Below are positions 1 through 9,259 of a DNA stretch of 64,000 bases, in pieces. Position 1 is the first letter of the stretch. Each line of letters opens with the position of its first letter. A program made the position numbers and the translations under genes. Source of the DNA: CAZDXJ01 sp050303615 (GTDB taxonomy: Bacteria > Pseudomonadota > Gammaproteobacteria > Methylococcales > Methylomonadaceae); assembly GCA_050303615.1 (NCBI GenBank), contig JBNLCC010000058.1, forward strand, positions 1-64,000. Reading direction: 5' to 3'. The notes beneath the pieces are model-generated. The model ran no database searches. It saw only the letters and a list, made by a program, of their open reading frames with translations, and was not told where the DNA came from.

Positions 1-1
1 T

Positions 2-184
2 TTATCTATTGATGAAGATATGATGTTTCCTCCACGGGATTGTGAAGCGGAACAAAAATGTATTTCCGGCAGCGAACATCGCACAATTCACTCTATTGAT
101 GGTCATCTGGCCCTGTTTGGAACTGATGACCACTATATTGAGCAAGTTGACAAGCATTTAAAAGAAATTCTCGAAACCGGCTAG
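2..184 (+). CDS. alpha/beta hydrolase, homoserine O-acetyltransferase-like (3' end only)
   Basis: Open from the left edge to a TAG at 182-184, giving the last 60 residues of a protein whose start lies outside the window. The tail reads DMMFPPRDCEAEQ, then SIDGHLALFG, then a terminal helix. This resembles the C-terminus of homoserine acetyltransferase-fold alpha/beta hydrolases, where the acid Asp comes shortly before and the catalytic His sits in the GH motif. The catalytic Ser and oxyanion region are not visible, so substrate and precise family cannot be judged. Nothing downstream looks co-transcribed with it. Confidence 0.5.
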   Translation, partial: LSIDEDMMFPPRDCEAEQKCISGSEHRTIHSIDGHLALFGTDDHYIEQVDKHLKEILETG

Positions 185-377
185 CTACGTCTAGGAATTA
201 CTAAAGGGATTAAGCTTAGGGCGCAAGACACAAGGAATACCACTGCTGATTTGCTAAGTAATCGAGCCAGATCGGTATCCCTTATTACTCTACAACGTTT
301 AAATTTTTCGATGGCCCCTATCATGGACTTCTGTACGTCCATTTGCTGCCATTCAGAAATAATTCTAATAGGCCGCT

Positions 378-413
378 TTGGGTCGTTATGGATAGCTATC
401 CATAGTGACCCAA
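378..413. repeat. 36-nt near-perfect palindrome
   Basis: The central 18 bases (387-404) are a perfect palindrome. They are flanked by two G/T wobble positions on each side and then by perfect 7-base arms (TTGGGTC / GACCCAA). As RNA every position could pair, but there is no loop, so a DNA-level role such as a protein site or an element end is more natural than a terminator. It lies in the non-coding stretch between the hydrolase tail and the next ORF. No second copy was noticed in the window. Confidence 0.6.
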
Positions 414-420
414 CGATGCT

Positions 421-822
421 GTGGCTGCCTATTTCCTTGAGTGTCCGCTAAATAAAGGCCCACGGGGAACATCGATCGCCATGCCCATTGACGAGGCGCT
501 GGCCGGTTTTATGGCGCCGGGCAATACGCTTACGCTCAAATCATTTATTAGTTTTACCGCTTATGAACAGGAAGCTGAGCAGTATAGCAACGGGCTATTG
601 TTAGCGCTTAGCCCCAAAGCCGGTACCCATGTTTGGGGTGAAGGCATCACCAACATCACACCGTTATCTGATGATCCGCAAACAAAAAATGAATACACGT
701 TTTCACCGGGAGCGCGGTTGCAGATCAATCGTCATGAAAAGAAAATCATTAATGGGAAAGAATTAACGGTCTTGCACATGATGTATGTGGACGCGGTGGT
801 TTCAGTGCCTGGAATTAATTAG
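421..822 (+). CDS. hypothetical protein
   Basis: An ORF of 133 residues from a GTG at 421; an internal ATG at 481 would give 113 residues. Neither start has a good Shine-Dalgarno, although GGGGAA lies about 13 nt before the ATG. No signal peptide or membrane segment is evident. The composition looks like real soluble protein (mixed charged and hydrophobic residues, few Cys), but I do not recognise the family. It sits in a zone full of gene remnants, so it may be the tail of a larger broken gene rather than an intact one. Coding status is uncertain. Confidence 0.35.
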   Translation: MAAYFLECPLNKGPRGTSIAMPIDEALAGFMAPGNTLTLKSFISFTAYEQEAEQYSNGLLLALSPKAGTHVWGEGITNITPLSDDPQTKNEYTFSPGARLQINRHEKKIINGKELTVLHMMYVDAVVSVPGIN

Positions 823-995
823 AAATTCCACATGCTTCGAGGAGCCGAGATACAAAAAACATCAAATCCAACCGTCTTGACTCCCTCAAACACGGCGTGG
901 AAGAGCGTGTGATTGATTAGCCTTATTCGACTTTACACTGTGTATATAAAAGGTGGTCGTTCCAAGCATGGTCGGAAAAAAGCAGGCTCATTCAA

Positions 996-1163
996 TCAAT
1001 TCTCTCGGAGAGCCCTCGTCATTCTGAAGCTGGGAACGGACTCCATGAGCCTATTCAAGTTTTTGGGGCTTCGGAGAAGGTTAGCGGTTTCTTCGAGCAT
1101 TTCGTAGTCTTCAAGAGTCGTAGTCATTTTACTTCGATATCGGACCAAAAAGCTCAGGCCCAT
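996..1163 (-). pseudogene. Phd/YefM-type antitoxin remnant
   Basis: The minus strand from an ATG at 1163 to a TGA at 996-998 encodes about 55 residues. They include LVRYRSK, then TTTLEDYEMLEETANLLRSP, then a NLNRLMESV-like helix. This is the typical dimerisation core of Phd/YefM-family type II antitoxins. The usual N-terminal DNA-binding half is missing, and the C-terminal toxin-binding tail is replaced by an out-of-family sequence, suggesting a frameshift. No RelE/YoeB-type toxin could be read next to it. The 823-995 stretch otherwise holds nothing convincing. The call rests on motif resemblance only. Confidence 0.4.
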
Positions 1164-3169
1164 GAACAATCGGAATCTTTACAAGTATTTTTAAAAATCA
1201 GGTCGCCTGATTGTTTTTCCGTTAATTGGATGTTATAGAATTTTCTAATCTCTTGACCTGAATCGGAGCGGCCGATGCAGTCGCTGTCCAGTACCTTATT
1301 GTTGCCACCCTTTGCTAAGGAGATTTCAAAACATACACCGTTAAGGTTATCTGCCGCTTCTTTAAAAACGCCATATCCGGCGATAATGGAGGAAATATTA
1401 TTGACCGGAATTTTTATCGTTGTAGGCGCATGAGCAAACAGTGTGGATTTGTTGATAAGGCGAACCTGTTGATCACTGAAGTCGGAAGAATGTAGCATTT
1501 TTTACATTAACAGGGTTTGTGAATTGAGTGGCTTAGGCAGGATTTGTTTCTTATCAAAAATATAACGGGTTGCCTCAATATGAAATTTATCGGCATAAAT
1601 CCAACCAAAATCAGGTAATTCGTAACTTATTTTAATAGCGTCCGGCCGGGTAATATTTTTTCCGGAGAACGTTCCGATTAATACTTCATTGTTTCTGATT
1701 AGCGGCGAAACAAAAAAACCTTCTTGAGCAATCGCGGTTACCAGCCGATTTCTTGATAGTAAATTTCCATTTTTGTAGCAATAGATGTAAACCAACGGCG
1801 GTCGATAAAGTAAAGAAAACAGTTTTCCTAATAGCGTTTTGTCTATTTTAATCTTTAAATAGATTAGCCCGGGTTCTTCGGGAAGAGGGATCGTATTATT
1901 AAACTCTGCATCTTTTTGAAAAATGGATTTTGTTTTGGCAGGGTTTTCGATCTGATTCCTTTTGAAAAGAATAAACTCATTATCCGCATACTCTGCAATA
2001 TGATAATTTTCAAAGATATTGGGCCATAAAGCGCCTTCACTCATCGTTGGAGGTCGGCCGTCGATAGCTCTGGGCGAGAAAAGTATATTTTCCGGTGGAG
2101 AGGCTTTATAAAAAGCTTTATTTTTATTAATAAGATAATAGGTATAATCTGAATATTCCTGAAAAACAGGACGCGGTCTGTAATTGAAATTATCAAAAAT
2201 AATACTTGATTGTTCCCATCCGATCATATCAATTGATGAATCGGCGGGTAAATCGATAAGAAAATTCCCTTTTAATTTTTTAGCGGCGGATATATATAAA
2301 TGCCGTTCCATTTATTATACCAATCATTAAAATTAAACGTGGCTAAAGCCATATTGTCAACTTTTGAAGTGTAACCATCAGGTAACATTTTGAAATAATA
2401 CTGGTATCTTCCTGGTGAAAAATACGGCTTCGGAAAATTCATACCCAATCGCAGGGATAACTGGATCAACTAAAAACAGATTAATAATAATGTATAAAAA
2501 GTCTGCTTCTTAAGCGATTTATGCTTGTCTACCAGTTGAGCGAAAATAAACATGCCCCAGAATATTCCCTGCCATTCATTTAAGCTCTGCAAGTCGTGCC
2601 TGACAAACCCCTGCTTAAAAACGATGAAAAGATAAGATAATAGCGAAAGAAAAGTCAGTAGCTCTGAGGGTTTTGATTTCCAATGAGTCAATAGATGGAT
2701 GCCGGATAAAAATATAAATAACGTAGCAAAAGTAATGTAAACGGAGAGCTCAACTATGTTTCGGTCAGGAAACGGCAATGTAGACATTGCATCGGTATAA
2801 CCTGCGTCAATTTCAATTGTCCCCTGCCAATAATCAAACAAATAATTTATATTCCGGCCGGCTGATAAATGCCGAAGTAAGAAAAAAACAGATTATGCCC
2901 CACCAAAAAAAAGTCTCAGCAATTAGCCCGGGATCGAAAAGGCGGGTATATAAAAAGCCATAAGGGCCGAACGTAAAAATCAGATCCTTGCCCCATTGCC
3001 ATTGATTGATATATCCGGATTTAATTACCTGAGTCCAGGAGGGATCCAGACCCGTTGAAGGCAAGACCGGAATGAAAGGGGCTAAAACACCATAAAAAAC
3101 AATAAATAGTAGTATAAATAAGCCAACGGTTTTGCCGTTGTCGATATTTAAGAAACCATTTTTTTGCAT
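1154..3169 (-). pseudogene. broken multi-pass membrane protein, RHD-motif family
   Basis: Five adjoining minus-strand segments read as one decayed gene. The first (3169 to 2834) starts with a transmembrane helix and contains GLDPSW and FTFGPYGFLYTRL. The second (2841 to 2473) contains hydrophobic helices and FKQGFVRHD. The later ones contain RPRPVFQEYSDYTYYL and IDGRPPTMSEGALWP. These motifs occur in this order in large bacterial membrane proteins of unknown function that resemble glycosyltransferases in topology. Lesions are a frame change at about 2834-2841, an in-frame TAG at 2470-2472, a frame change at 2272-2311, and an in-frame TAA at 1502-1504 followed by 114 more residues in the same frame. 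The last segment could instead be a separate gene. The short distance between the first two segments also suggests an internal deletion. Confidence 0.65.
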
Positions 3170-3450
3170 AAGCAGGATTCGCTCTAGAAGGAACCCTTCC
3201 TGGGAAATTTATTAATTACGTTTCAGGAAAGCGGGAGACCCCTCTCGGCGCACCTGATTTGTCAATTTGGTTTGTTGTTTTCCCCCCAAAAAATCCAAAT
3301 TGAAAGTTACCCGTAGTAGATCGGGAGTTATCGAACCGTAAGCGTTCATGGAATAAACTCATCAGTCATTGATATTAAGCCACGTAAGATTTGCTTTACG
3401 CAGTAAAGCTCATCAATCGCGAACGAAGCGGGTTCGTTCCTCACCGGCAT

Positions 3451-3467
3451 CCTACACGGCAGTGAAC
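3451..3467 (-). repeat. solitary half CRISPR-like repeat (type I-F 5' half)
   Basis: The minus strand reads GTTCACTGCCGTGTAGG. This is identical to the first 17 bases of the 28-nt repeat known from type I-F arrays such as those of Pseudomonas aeruginosa. The remaining 11 bases diverge: the stem-closing GGCAG is replaced by GGATG, so the repeat hairpin is lost. There is no second repeat at spacer distance and no cas gene in the window. It lies in the 3170-3500 gap, which otherwise holds only a small GAACGAA/TTCGTTC inverted repeat (about 3421-3439) and no gene I can support. Confidence 0.45.
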
Positions 3468-3500
3468 GATTACGCCGAACCAAGCCAGTAGGAGTATAAC

Positions 3501-4907
3501 TCATTTTTGTGTTTTGCCGATCGTCAATCCCGCTTGATCAGCGATATTTTTCGGAAAACTTTTTTTCACTTTAACGCCCAATTCGACGAAACTTTCGCTT
3601 TGGCGAATCAGGTTACCGTTTCCATGGGTCAGTTTGTTCATTACCCCGTCATAGGTTTTGTTGACGGTATGCAACTGGTTGCCTAATTTGTCCAGGTCTT
3701 CAACAAAACCCCTGATTTTGTCGTAGAGGATGCCGGCTTTATCGGCGATCAGGCGGGCGTTTTCATTTTGCCGCTCATAACGCCAAATGTTTTCGATAGT
3801 GCGCAGCGTGGCTAATAAGGTGGTCGGCGTAACGACAACGATTTTGTGCTCGAAAGCGTCGGTGAACAGCTTTTCATCGTTTTCGAAGGCGGTCATGAAC
3901 GCGGCTTCAATCGGCATGAACAGCAGCACGAAATCCAGCGAGCGCAGACCTTTCAGACTGGAATAGTCCTTATTGCTCAAGGATTTGATATGCGCGCGCA
4001 CGGCGTGGATATGCCGCTGCAACGCGATGCTTTTCTGTGTTTCATCCTGTTCCGAACAATATTGCTCGTAAGCGAGCAGCGAGACTTTGGAGTCGATGAC
4101 CACATCTTTATTTTCCGGCAGCCGGACGATAACGTCCGGTTTGAACAGTTGATTATCGGCATCCCGGTAGCCGCCCTGGGTCTGGTATTCGAAGCCTTTG
4201 CGCAATCCGGATTGCTCGAGCACTTTTTCTAGGATCATTTCGCCCCAATTGCCTTGGGTTTTTTTGTCGCCTTTCAAGGCGTGCACCAAATTGTTGGCTT
4301 CTTTGGTAACCTGCAGGGTTTGCTGTTTTAGCAGCGCGATTTCCTCGCGTAAAGAAATGCGGTCTTTGGTTTCGTTATCGTAAACCGTTTCAATACGTTG
4401 CTTGAATTCGCCTAGCTGCTCTTTTAACGGATTGACTATATGATTAAGGCTGGTTTGCTGCCGTTCGGTCCATTGCTTGCCCTTGCTTTCCAGAATGTTG
4501 TTGGCCAGATTCTCAAATTGGACGGTCAGGCGGTGATCCGCATCCTGCAATAACCGCAGTTTTTCCTCGGTGTGCTTGGCTTGTTCTTTGGCCCGGGTTT
4601 GCAGTTCGACATTTGCCGTGCGTTCTTCGAGCAGTTGTTGCCGCAGTTGTTGCAGTTGGGGTTCCATACTCTGAAGATGTTTGACTTTTTCTTCAGCGGC
4701 GGCCAGTTGGGTTGCCAATTCCAGGGTAAGCGCGGATTTTTCCGACAGTTGATTTTGCAATGTGCTTATTTCGCTATTTAGCCGGGTGATGGTTGCATTG
4801 CCGGATTTGATGCTATGGCCGCGTTTAATCAAGGCGACTAGTAAAATACTTAGTAGCAGTCCGGCTGCCGCAGCAACCGACCAGTAGGTTTCAAGAAGCA
4901 ACTGCAT
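3501..4907 (-). CDS. rmuC: DNA recombination protein RmuC
   Basis: 468 residues, close to the usual RmuC length. An N-terminal transmembrane helix (about 8-26) is followed by a long coiled coil (about 40-200, rich in Gln, Glu and Leu) and then the RmuC nuclease-like core with GNWGEMILEKVLEQSGL, FKPDVIVRLPENKDVVIDSKVSL and DFVLLFMPIEAAF. RmuC proteins limit recombination at inverted repeats and are thought to cut DNA intermediates at the membrane. The gene lies 20 bp downstream of the DUF4956 gene on the same strand and may be co-transcribed with that operon. A functional link is not implied. Confidence 0.93.
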   Translation of the reverse strand: MQLLLETYWSVAAAAGLLLSILLVALIKRGHSIKSGNATITRLNSEISTLQNQLSEKSALTLELATQLAAAEEKVKHLQSMEPQLQQLRQQLLEERTANVELQTRAKEQAKHTEEKLRLLQDADHRLTVQFENLANNILESKGKQWTERQQTSLNHIVNPLKEQLGEFKQRIETVYDNETKDRISLREEIALLKQQTLQVTKEANNLVHALKGDKKTQGNWGEMILEKVLEQSGLRKGFEYQTQGGYRDADNQLFKPDVIVRLPENKDVVIDSKVSLLAYEQYCSEQDETQKSIALQRHIHAVRAHIKSLSNKDYSSLKGLRSLDFVLLFMPIEAAFMTAFENDEKLFTDAFEHKIVVVTPTTLLATLRTIENIWRYERQNENARLIADKAGILYDKIRGFVEDLDKLGNQLHTVNKTYDGVMNKLTHGNGNLIRQSESFVELGVKVKKSFPKNIADQAGLTIGKTQK

Positions 4908-4927
4908 GCTGTGTTGTAGCGTATTTA

Positions 4928-5683
4928 TTAGGTAATGCCGTGTAATTCATGGGCAACGTAGCGATTGTCTGATATTACTTGCGTATCGGACTTATAGTCG
5001 ACATCGTTTTTGGAGGCAATCAGGACCACTTCCGAAACGTCTTCCAATTCACCGATGCGTTGGATAAGGTCTTTGGCCGACGTTTCATCGTCTTTCAAGG
5101 CGATATCGTAAGCGTAATTCAGACCCAGGCTTTTATTGTCACCGGACGGCTCCATGTGCAGCTGATTTGAGCGCTTGCAGGTTTCATTGATGACTTCCAG
5201 ATAGGCACGGCTGTCACCGCATTGCAAAAAGCGGAAACGCAGGATAAATTCGCTTTTGTACACGGCGCCGAAATTGGTCAGATAGAGAATGACCGCCAGG
5301 CAGAGGACAAACACCGCGCCGACCCCCGCCAAAAAATAGTTGCTGGTGCCGGCCGCCATGCCCAGCGCCAATGCCCCGAATACATAGGACATGTCCTTGG
5401 TATCCTTGAGCACGGTACGGAAACGGATTATCGACAAGGCGTCGACCAGAGCGAATGCGCGGGCCAGGCTGCCGCCGATGACCATCATCACGATGGCAAC
5501 GATCAGCGTGACAAAGACAATGGTTTGGCTGAAGGACTGGGAGTAAGACAGGCCTTTGTGGGTTGCGCGGTAAACCATTGACACCAGAAAACCGATCGCC
5601 ACCGCGAGCAATAGATTGGCGACCATTTCAGGATTGGAGTAGTTTAAGAGATTGCCCTCAGGGTTCAGCAGCATTGTTTCCAT
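4928..5683 (-). CDS. DUF4956 domain membrane protein
   Basis: 251 residues. Four hydrophobic helices in the first 140 residues surround the conserved AFALVDALSIIRFRTVLKDTKD and YVFGALALGMAAG blocks typical of DUF4956. A soluble C-terminal domain (about 150-251) has an ACT-like feel, with alternating strands and DVSEVVLIASKNDV. No function is established for the family. Its gene follows the VTC-type polymerase by 13 bp, an arrangement I recall from many bacteria, so a shared membrane process involving polyphosphate or a modified polymer is plausible but unproven. It appears intact, unlike the upstream genes of the same operon. Confidence 0.85.
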   Translation of the reverse strand: METMLLNPEGNLLNYSNPEMVANLLLAVAIGFLVSMVYRATHKGLSYSQSFSQTIVFVTLIVAIVMMVIGGSLARAFALVDALSIIRFRTVLKDTKDMSYVFGALALGMAAGTSNYFLAGVGAVFVLCLAVILYLTNFGAVYKSEFILRFRFLQCGDSRAYLEVINETCKRSNQLHMEPSGDNKSLGLNYAYDIALKDDETSAKDLIQRIGELEDVSEVVLIASKNDVDYKSDTQVISDNRYVAHELHGIT

Positions 5684-5696
5684 TATTTACCCGGTA

Positions 5697-6470
5697 TTAA
5701 CTTTCATCAAAAGCCAGCCCCAAGGTTTCCATCCCCGAACAAATCTTCGAGATTGAAACCCGGTTCAGTTCATGTGTCTGAATAACCCGGTGAAACCACG
5801 ACGGCAGGTGATGGCGAAATTTTACCTCTAATACCGTATGGCCCGCCATAATATTTTTTGCGGCGTATTTGCTGCCGGGGAATAAACATTCACAGCGGGT
5901 GACCATGAGTCCTTCATCGAAGGTCACGCGAAAGCTGGGATCATATTTACTGATATAGGGGCGCCGCAGATAATCGATCAGCGCTATCGGAACCAACCGC
6001 TTACGCAGCAATTCATATTCAAATTGATCCCGCACTGCACTGGGATCGGTACGTTCCAGCAAGGTATCGGACAGTCGATATTTTTTCAAGGTAGCCCAAT
6101 CCAATCCCTGCATATTGATCGGTGCCCGATGTTTGAACACCAGGTTATTGTGTCGGCCTTTAAGTTCGAGAAACAGCGGTGCCGATTCGCTTTGCCTTTC
6201 GGTATAGGTGCGGATGCGGAATTTGGAGCGGGAGTGCAGGCCGTCTATTTTTCCGTGAAACGCTGAATAGACCGGATCATCATAATATAAGCTGCGCACA
6301 AAATATTTGTGTTGCGGCCGGTCTGCAACAAACGGATCGTACTCCAGAAAATACCGCATATCCTGTTCCACTTCGTGGCGTTTTGGTGCCGATAACACGT
6401 ATTTAAATTCATAACGGGCAAAATGCAGCAGTGATCGGGGCAAGGGGGATGTTGGTTTGTTTTTGGCCAT
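5697..6470 (-). CDS. VTC domain polyphosphate polymerase-like protein
   Basis: 257 residues from the ATG at 6470. Longer readings of the frame run back through the upstream gene in another frame and are not credible. The protein shows the triphosphate-tunnel features of VTC domains in order: RYEFKY near the start, YYDDP, KFRIRTY, LFLELKGR, YLRRPY, RVTFDEG and VLEVKF. These supply the alternating Lys, Arg and Glu residues that bind phosphate and metal. In yeast the VTC4 domain makes polyphosphate from ATP; the bacterial proteins are less studied. The ATG lies just past the stop of the CotH gene (6472-6474), indicating one transcript. Confidence 0.85.
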   Translation of the reverse strand: MAKNKPTSPLPRSLLHFARYEFKYVLSAPKRHEVEQDMRYFLEYDPFVADRPQHKYFVRSLYYDDPVYSAFHGKIDGLHSRSKFRIRTYTERQSESAPLFLELKGRHNNLVFKHRAPINMQGLDWATLKKYRLSDTLLERTDPSAVRDQFEYELLRKRLVPIALIDYLRRPYISKYDPSFRVTFDEGLMVTRCECLFPGSKYAAKNIMAGHTVLEVKFRHHLPSWFHRVIQTHELNRVSISKICSGMETLGLAFDES

Positions 6471-6471
6471 A

Positions 6472-9258
6472 TTACTGGGCTCCGCGCCGGGATGCAGTAC
6501 GTTGCGAAAATACTCCGGCGTCAAAAATTTGCAGTGCTTCGATAACGTCGGCAAACTGTGCTGCCGGATCGGGTAGAAACGTCTCGCTGAGCGTCGCAAG
6601 TTCCGGTTGTTGGTTGTCCACAAAAAAAGCAGTGATGTTCTTGTCCGTAACGGCCTGATCGGTAAAGGAATCAAATAACCGTATGGTTGAATGTTTATCG
6701 GCGGCCGGCGGCTCGTTATTGTCGGAGAGGTGGGACTTGGCGATATAAATGTTGCCTCCCGAACCATAACGCCAATTTTTTTTGTAGGCATGCAGCGCTT
6801 GCCGGTTTTTATCGAGTGATTGGTTAAATAACAGTGCCAGCGATCCGTCTTTGGCTTGGATGCCGATTTGGTTGCCGCTTAACCGGTTATCGATTGCAAG
6901 CAACCGGCTGTTCTCACCGACGGAAATCCCTTTATCGCCGTTATTGATGAATTCGCTGCCGGTAACCGTGGCTTGGGTACTCATCAGGTCGATCGCATCG
7001 TTTCCGCTGGTGGCGAACCGGCTGTTTGTTATGTACGCCTGGGAAATATCCAAGTCCAGGGCATCGGAAGATGCACTGCTGAAGGTGCATCGATCGAAGC
7101 GGATATCGGCGTAGACGACATGCACCATGTCGTCGACCAGATTGCTGTCCCGGAACAGGCAGTCGTTGACTGCGACATGCAGCACATCATGGATCGAGAG
7201 CATGCCCGTATATTCGAACAGGTCGGTTTTTAGTCCGCTTCCCGACGACATTTCGCAGTGACTCAGAAAGGAGCCGTCTGCTGCCGTGCCGATTACAACT
7301 ACCGAGCCCCAGGGTTGTTGCCCTGCAGCAAGCGGCATAAAACGGACCGGCAGTTGTGCCGTGCCTTCCACCTGCAATCGGTTTTTGATAATTAATGTCG
7401 CCCCTTCGCCCATTTTGATGCGCCTTCCCGCTGTGATCACCAACGGACGTTCGATGATTTGAACACCTTTGATAGTGACGTCGCCCGACCAGATCAAAGG
7501 AAGCCGCAACGGACGTTCGGTAGCCGGGGCAAAAAAAGAATCAAAAAGCGTTGGCTCGATGTCGTTGACGGCATCGGCGGGTTGCCAACCGTCGCCCAGA
7601 TCTACTTGCATATCGATAAAGTGGGATTTTAAATCGGAATCCGGCAACGCAATAGCATAGTAGCCTGGGCTCATTTGTATTTGGTACTGTGGATACGGGC
7701 CGGGTAAGCTGCATGTCGGCAACTAAGCCGGCATCGATAATGATGGAATTTCCCGACAGGCTAACTCCTCCCGATATATCGACTTGTTGATTGCCTTCTG
7801 CTGTTTTATAGCTCATCCCAAGTTGCGGCAGAGAAGCCGGCACGTTGTCGAAATTCAGCCGCAGGCGGCGGACAATTCGACGGCCGCCGACTAAAAACGT
7901 TAGTGTTTCGCCATTAAGCGCATAGTTTACCGTTGTTGAGGCAGCCGAAAATTCTTTGTCGAGCGAAACAAAAATTCGTCTGATCACGCTTTCCAGATCA
8001 CGCATAGCTTGTGTCACAATTTCCGGTTCAGCCGGCCTTAATTGTGGATCGATGCGTATTTCCCGCTCCATCAACGACACAGTCCCGGCGACGGACGAAG
8101 CTGAGAAAAAACTCATTTTGCCGGGTGGCAAAAAAATCTTCCAATGCCAGGTTTCGGGCTCTGATGAAATCGCCATTGCGAAACAGCATTCGATGCAGAA
8201 CCGTTTCGATAATTTCGGTTTGAGCCCCGGTTCCGGGTTTGGGGCGCCAGCCTTTCGCCCAACCCACAGGGTCCCATACGATAGGCATTATTTTTTGCCG
8301 CCAGGGATCATAATACAATCGCCAGTTGTGGTTCCTGACAAAGTGTTTACTTTGGGTGAAGGATTCAAACGCGCTGAAACGCCCCCATGCTTGTAAATCA
8401 AGCTATTGACCGAGTTCCGGCTGGGAGTGAAGCTCATCCCGGCTGTGAATTAGCTGCAACAGCCGCTGCAAAGCAGCTTTGGCGTCCGCATCATAATGAT
8501 TGTTGAACGATATTTTATCCTAAACCGATGCGGAATCAAAAAGCGAAACGATTCCGCTGCCGGTAAAGGCATCTTTTCCGACGATTTCACCACGGTAAAT
8601 ATCGGCGGGCATCAATCCGGCACGCCTGAGTGTCAATTCTTCCAGCTGTTCAACCAGAATATGGATGCCCCGATCCTCTCCGTTAATATAAAGACGTACC
8701 AGATCGGTACGCGGAACCGGCAGTCCCATTTGCTCCGCCAGGCGATAAGCCAAAAAATTATTTAATTGTTCATCGAATTTCGGTGCCTGCAGGTTAAAAA
8801 ACCCGCATACCGTCAAACAGGGAATTTTTGGCTGTCTTGATGCGCAGGGATTTTTTGTAGGCGCCCCAATGATAAATGTAATCACCGCGGTATTTGATCT
8901 TTACTTTATGTAATTTTCCGTCCTGTAAAATGCGACCTTTGACATAATGGAAACCGGATTGCGGCATGTGTGAGTGTAGCCTGGATAAATTCGCTTCGGG
9001 TACAAACAGATGTATGGAACCGAGTGAGGATTTCTCAACAAAATTGCGCAGTATACCGGAACGTATGCGCTGCGTAAAAGCGCCGAATTCATACTGCCCC
9101 ATATAGTTTAAGTCTACGACAAATGGCGCGGGTTCATATCGAACGATAAAGGTATAAAAACGTTCAGCAGTCTGGTAACTCCAAAAACAACCTAATATCG
9201 TGATAGGCAGAGTCACTATCCAGGATCGGAAAAACAGTTTATTGATAAATTTCCGCAT
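6472..9258 (-). pseudogene. CotH kinase plus right-handed beta-helix protein, frameshifted
   Basis: The reading frame starts at an ATG at 9258 with an N-terminal membrane anchor (about residues 8-28). It then has a CotH-type kinase domain (KYRGDYIYHWGAYKKSLRIK, NLQAPKFDEQ, VPRTDLVRLYINGEDRGIHILVEQLEE, IMPIVWDP) and a C-terminal region of right-handed beta-helix repeats (7722 to 6472). CotH proteins are atypical kinases related to Fam20 secretory kinases. Lesions are a frame change near 8800, in-frame TAG codons at 8520-8522 and 8403-8405, a frame change at about 8100-8140 near a run of seven A, and another at about 7700-7725. The intact product would be roughly 930 residues. It is either a decayed gene or a region with many sequencing errors. 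Confidence 0.75.
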
Positions 9259-9259
9259 G

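Noticed and set aside
913..1107. Plus-strand 64-codon ORF
   Set aside because: Basic and low-complexity composition, no ribosome-binding site, and it lies opposite the antitoxin remnant, which has recognisable family sequence.
5222..5581. Long ORFs antisense to DUF4956, clpB, HD-GYP and other genes
   Set aside because: They mirror strongly coding frames, have skewed His/Gln/Arg-rich or Ser-rich composition and no start signals.
8403..8522. In-frame TAG codons in the CotH gene as possible recoding (pyrrolysine or suppressor reading)
   Set aside because: The same gene has three frame changes, and no other gene in the window uses an internal TAG with an otherwise perfect frame. Decay or sequence error explains all of it.
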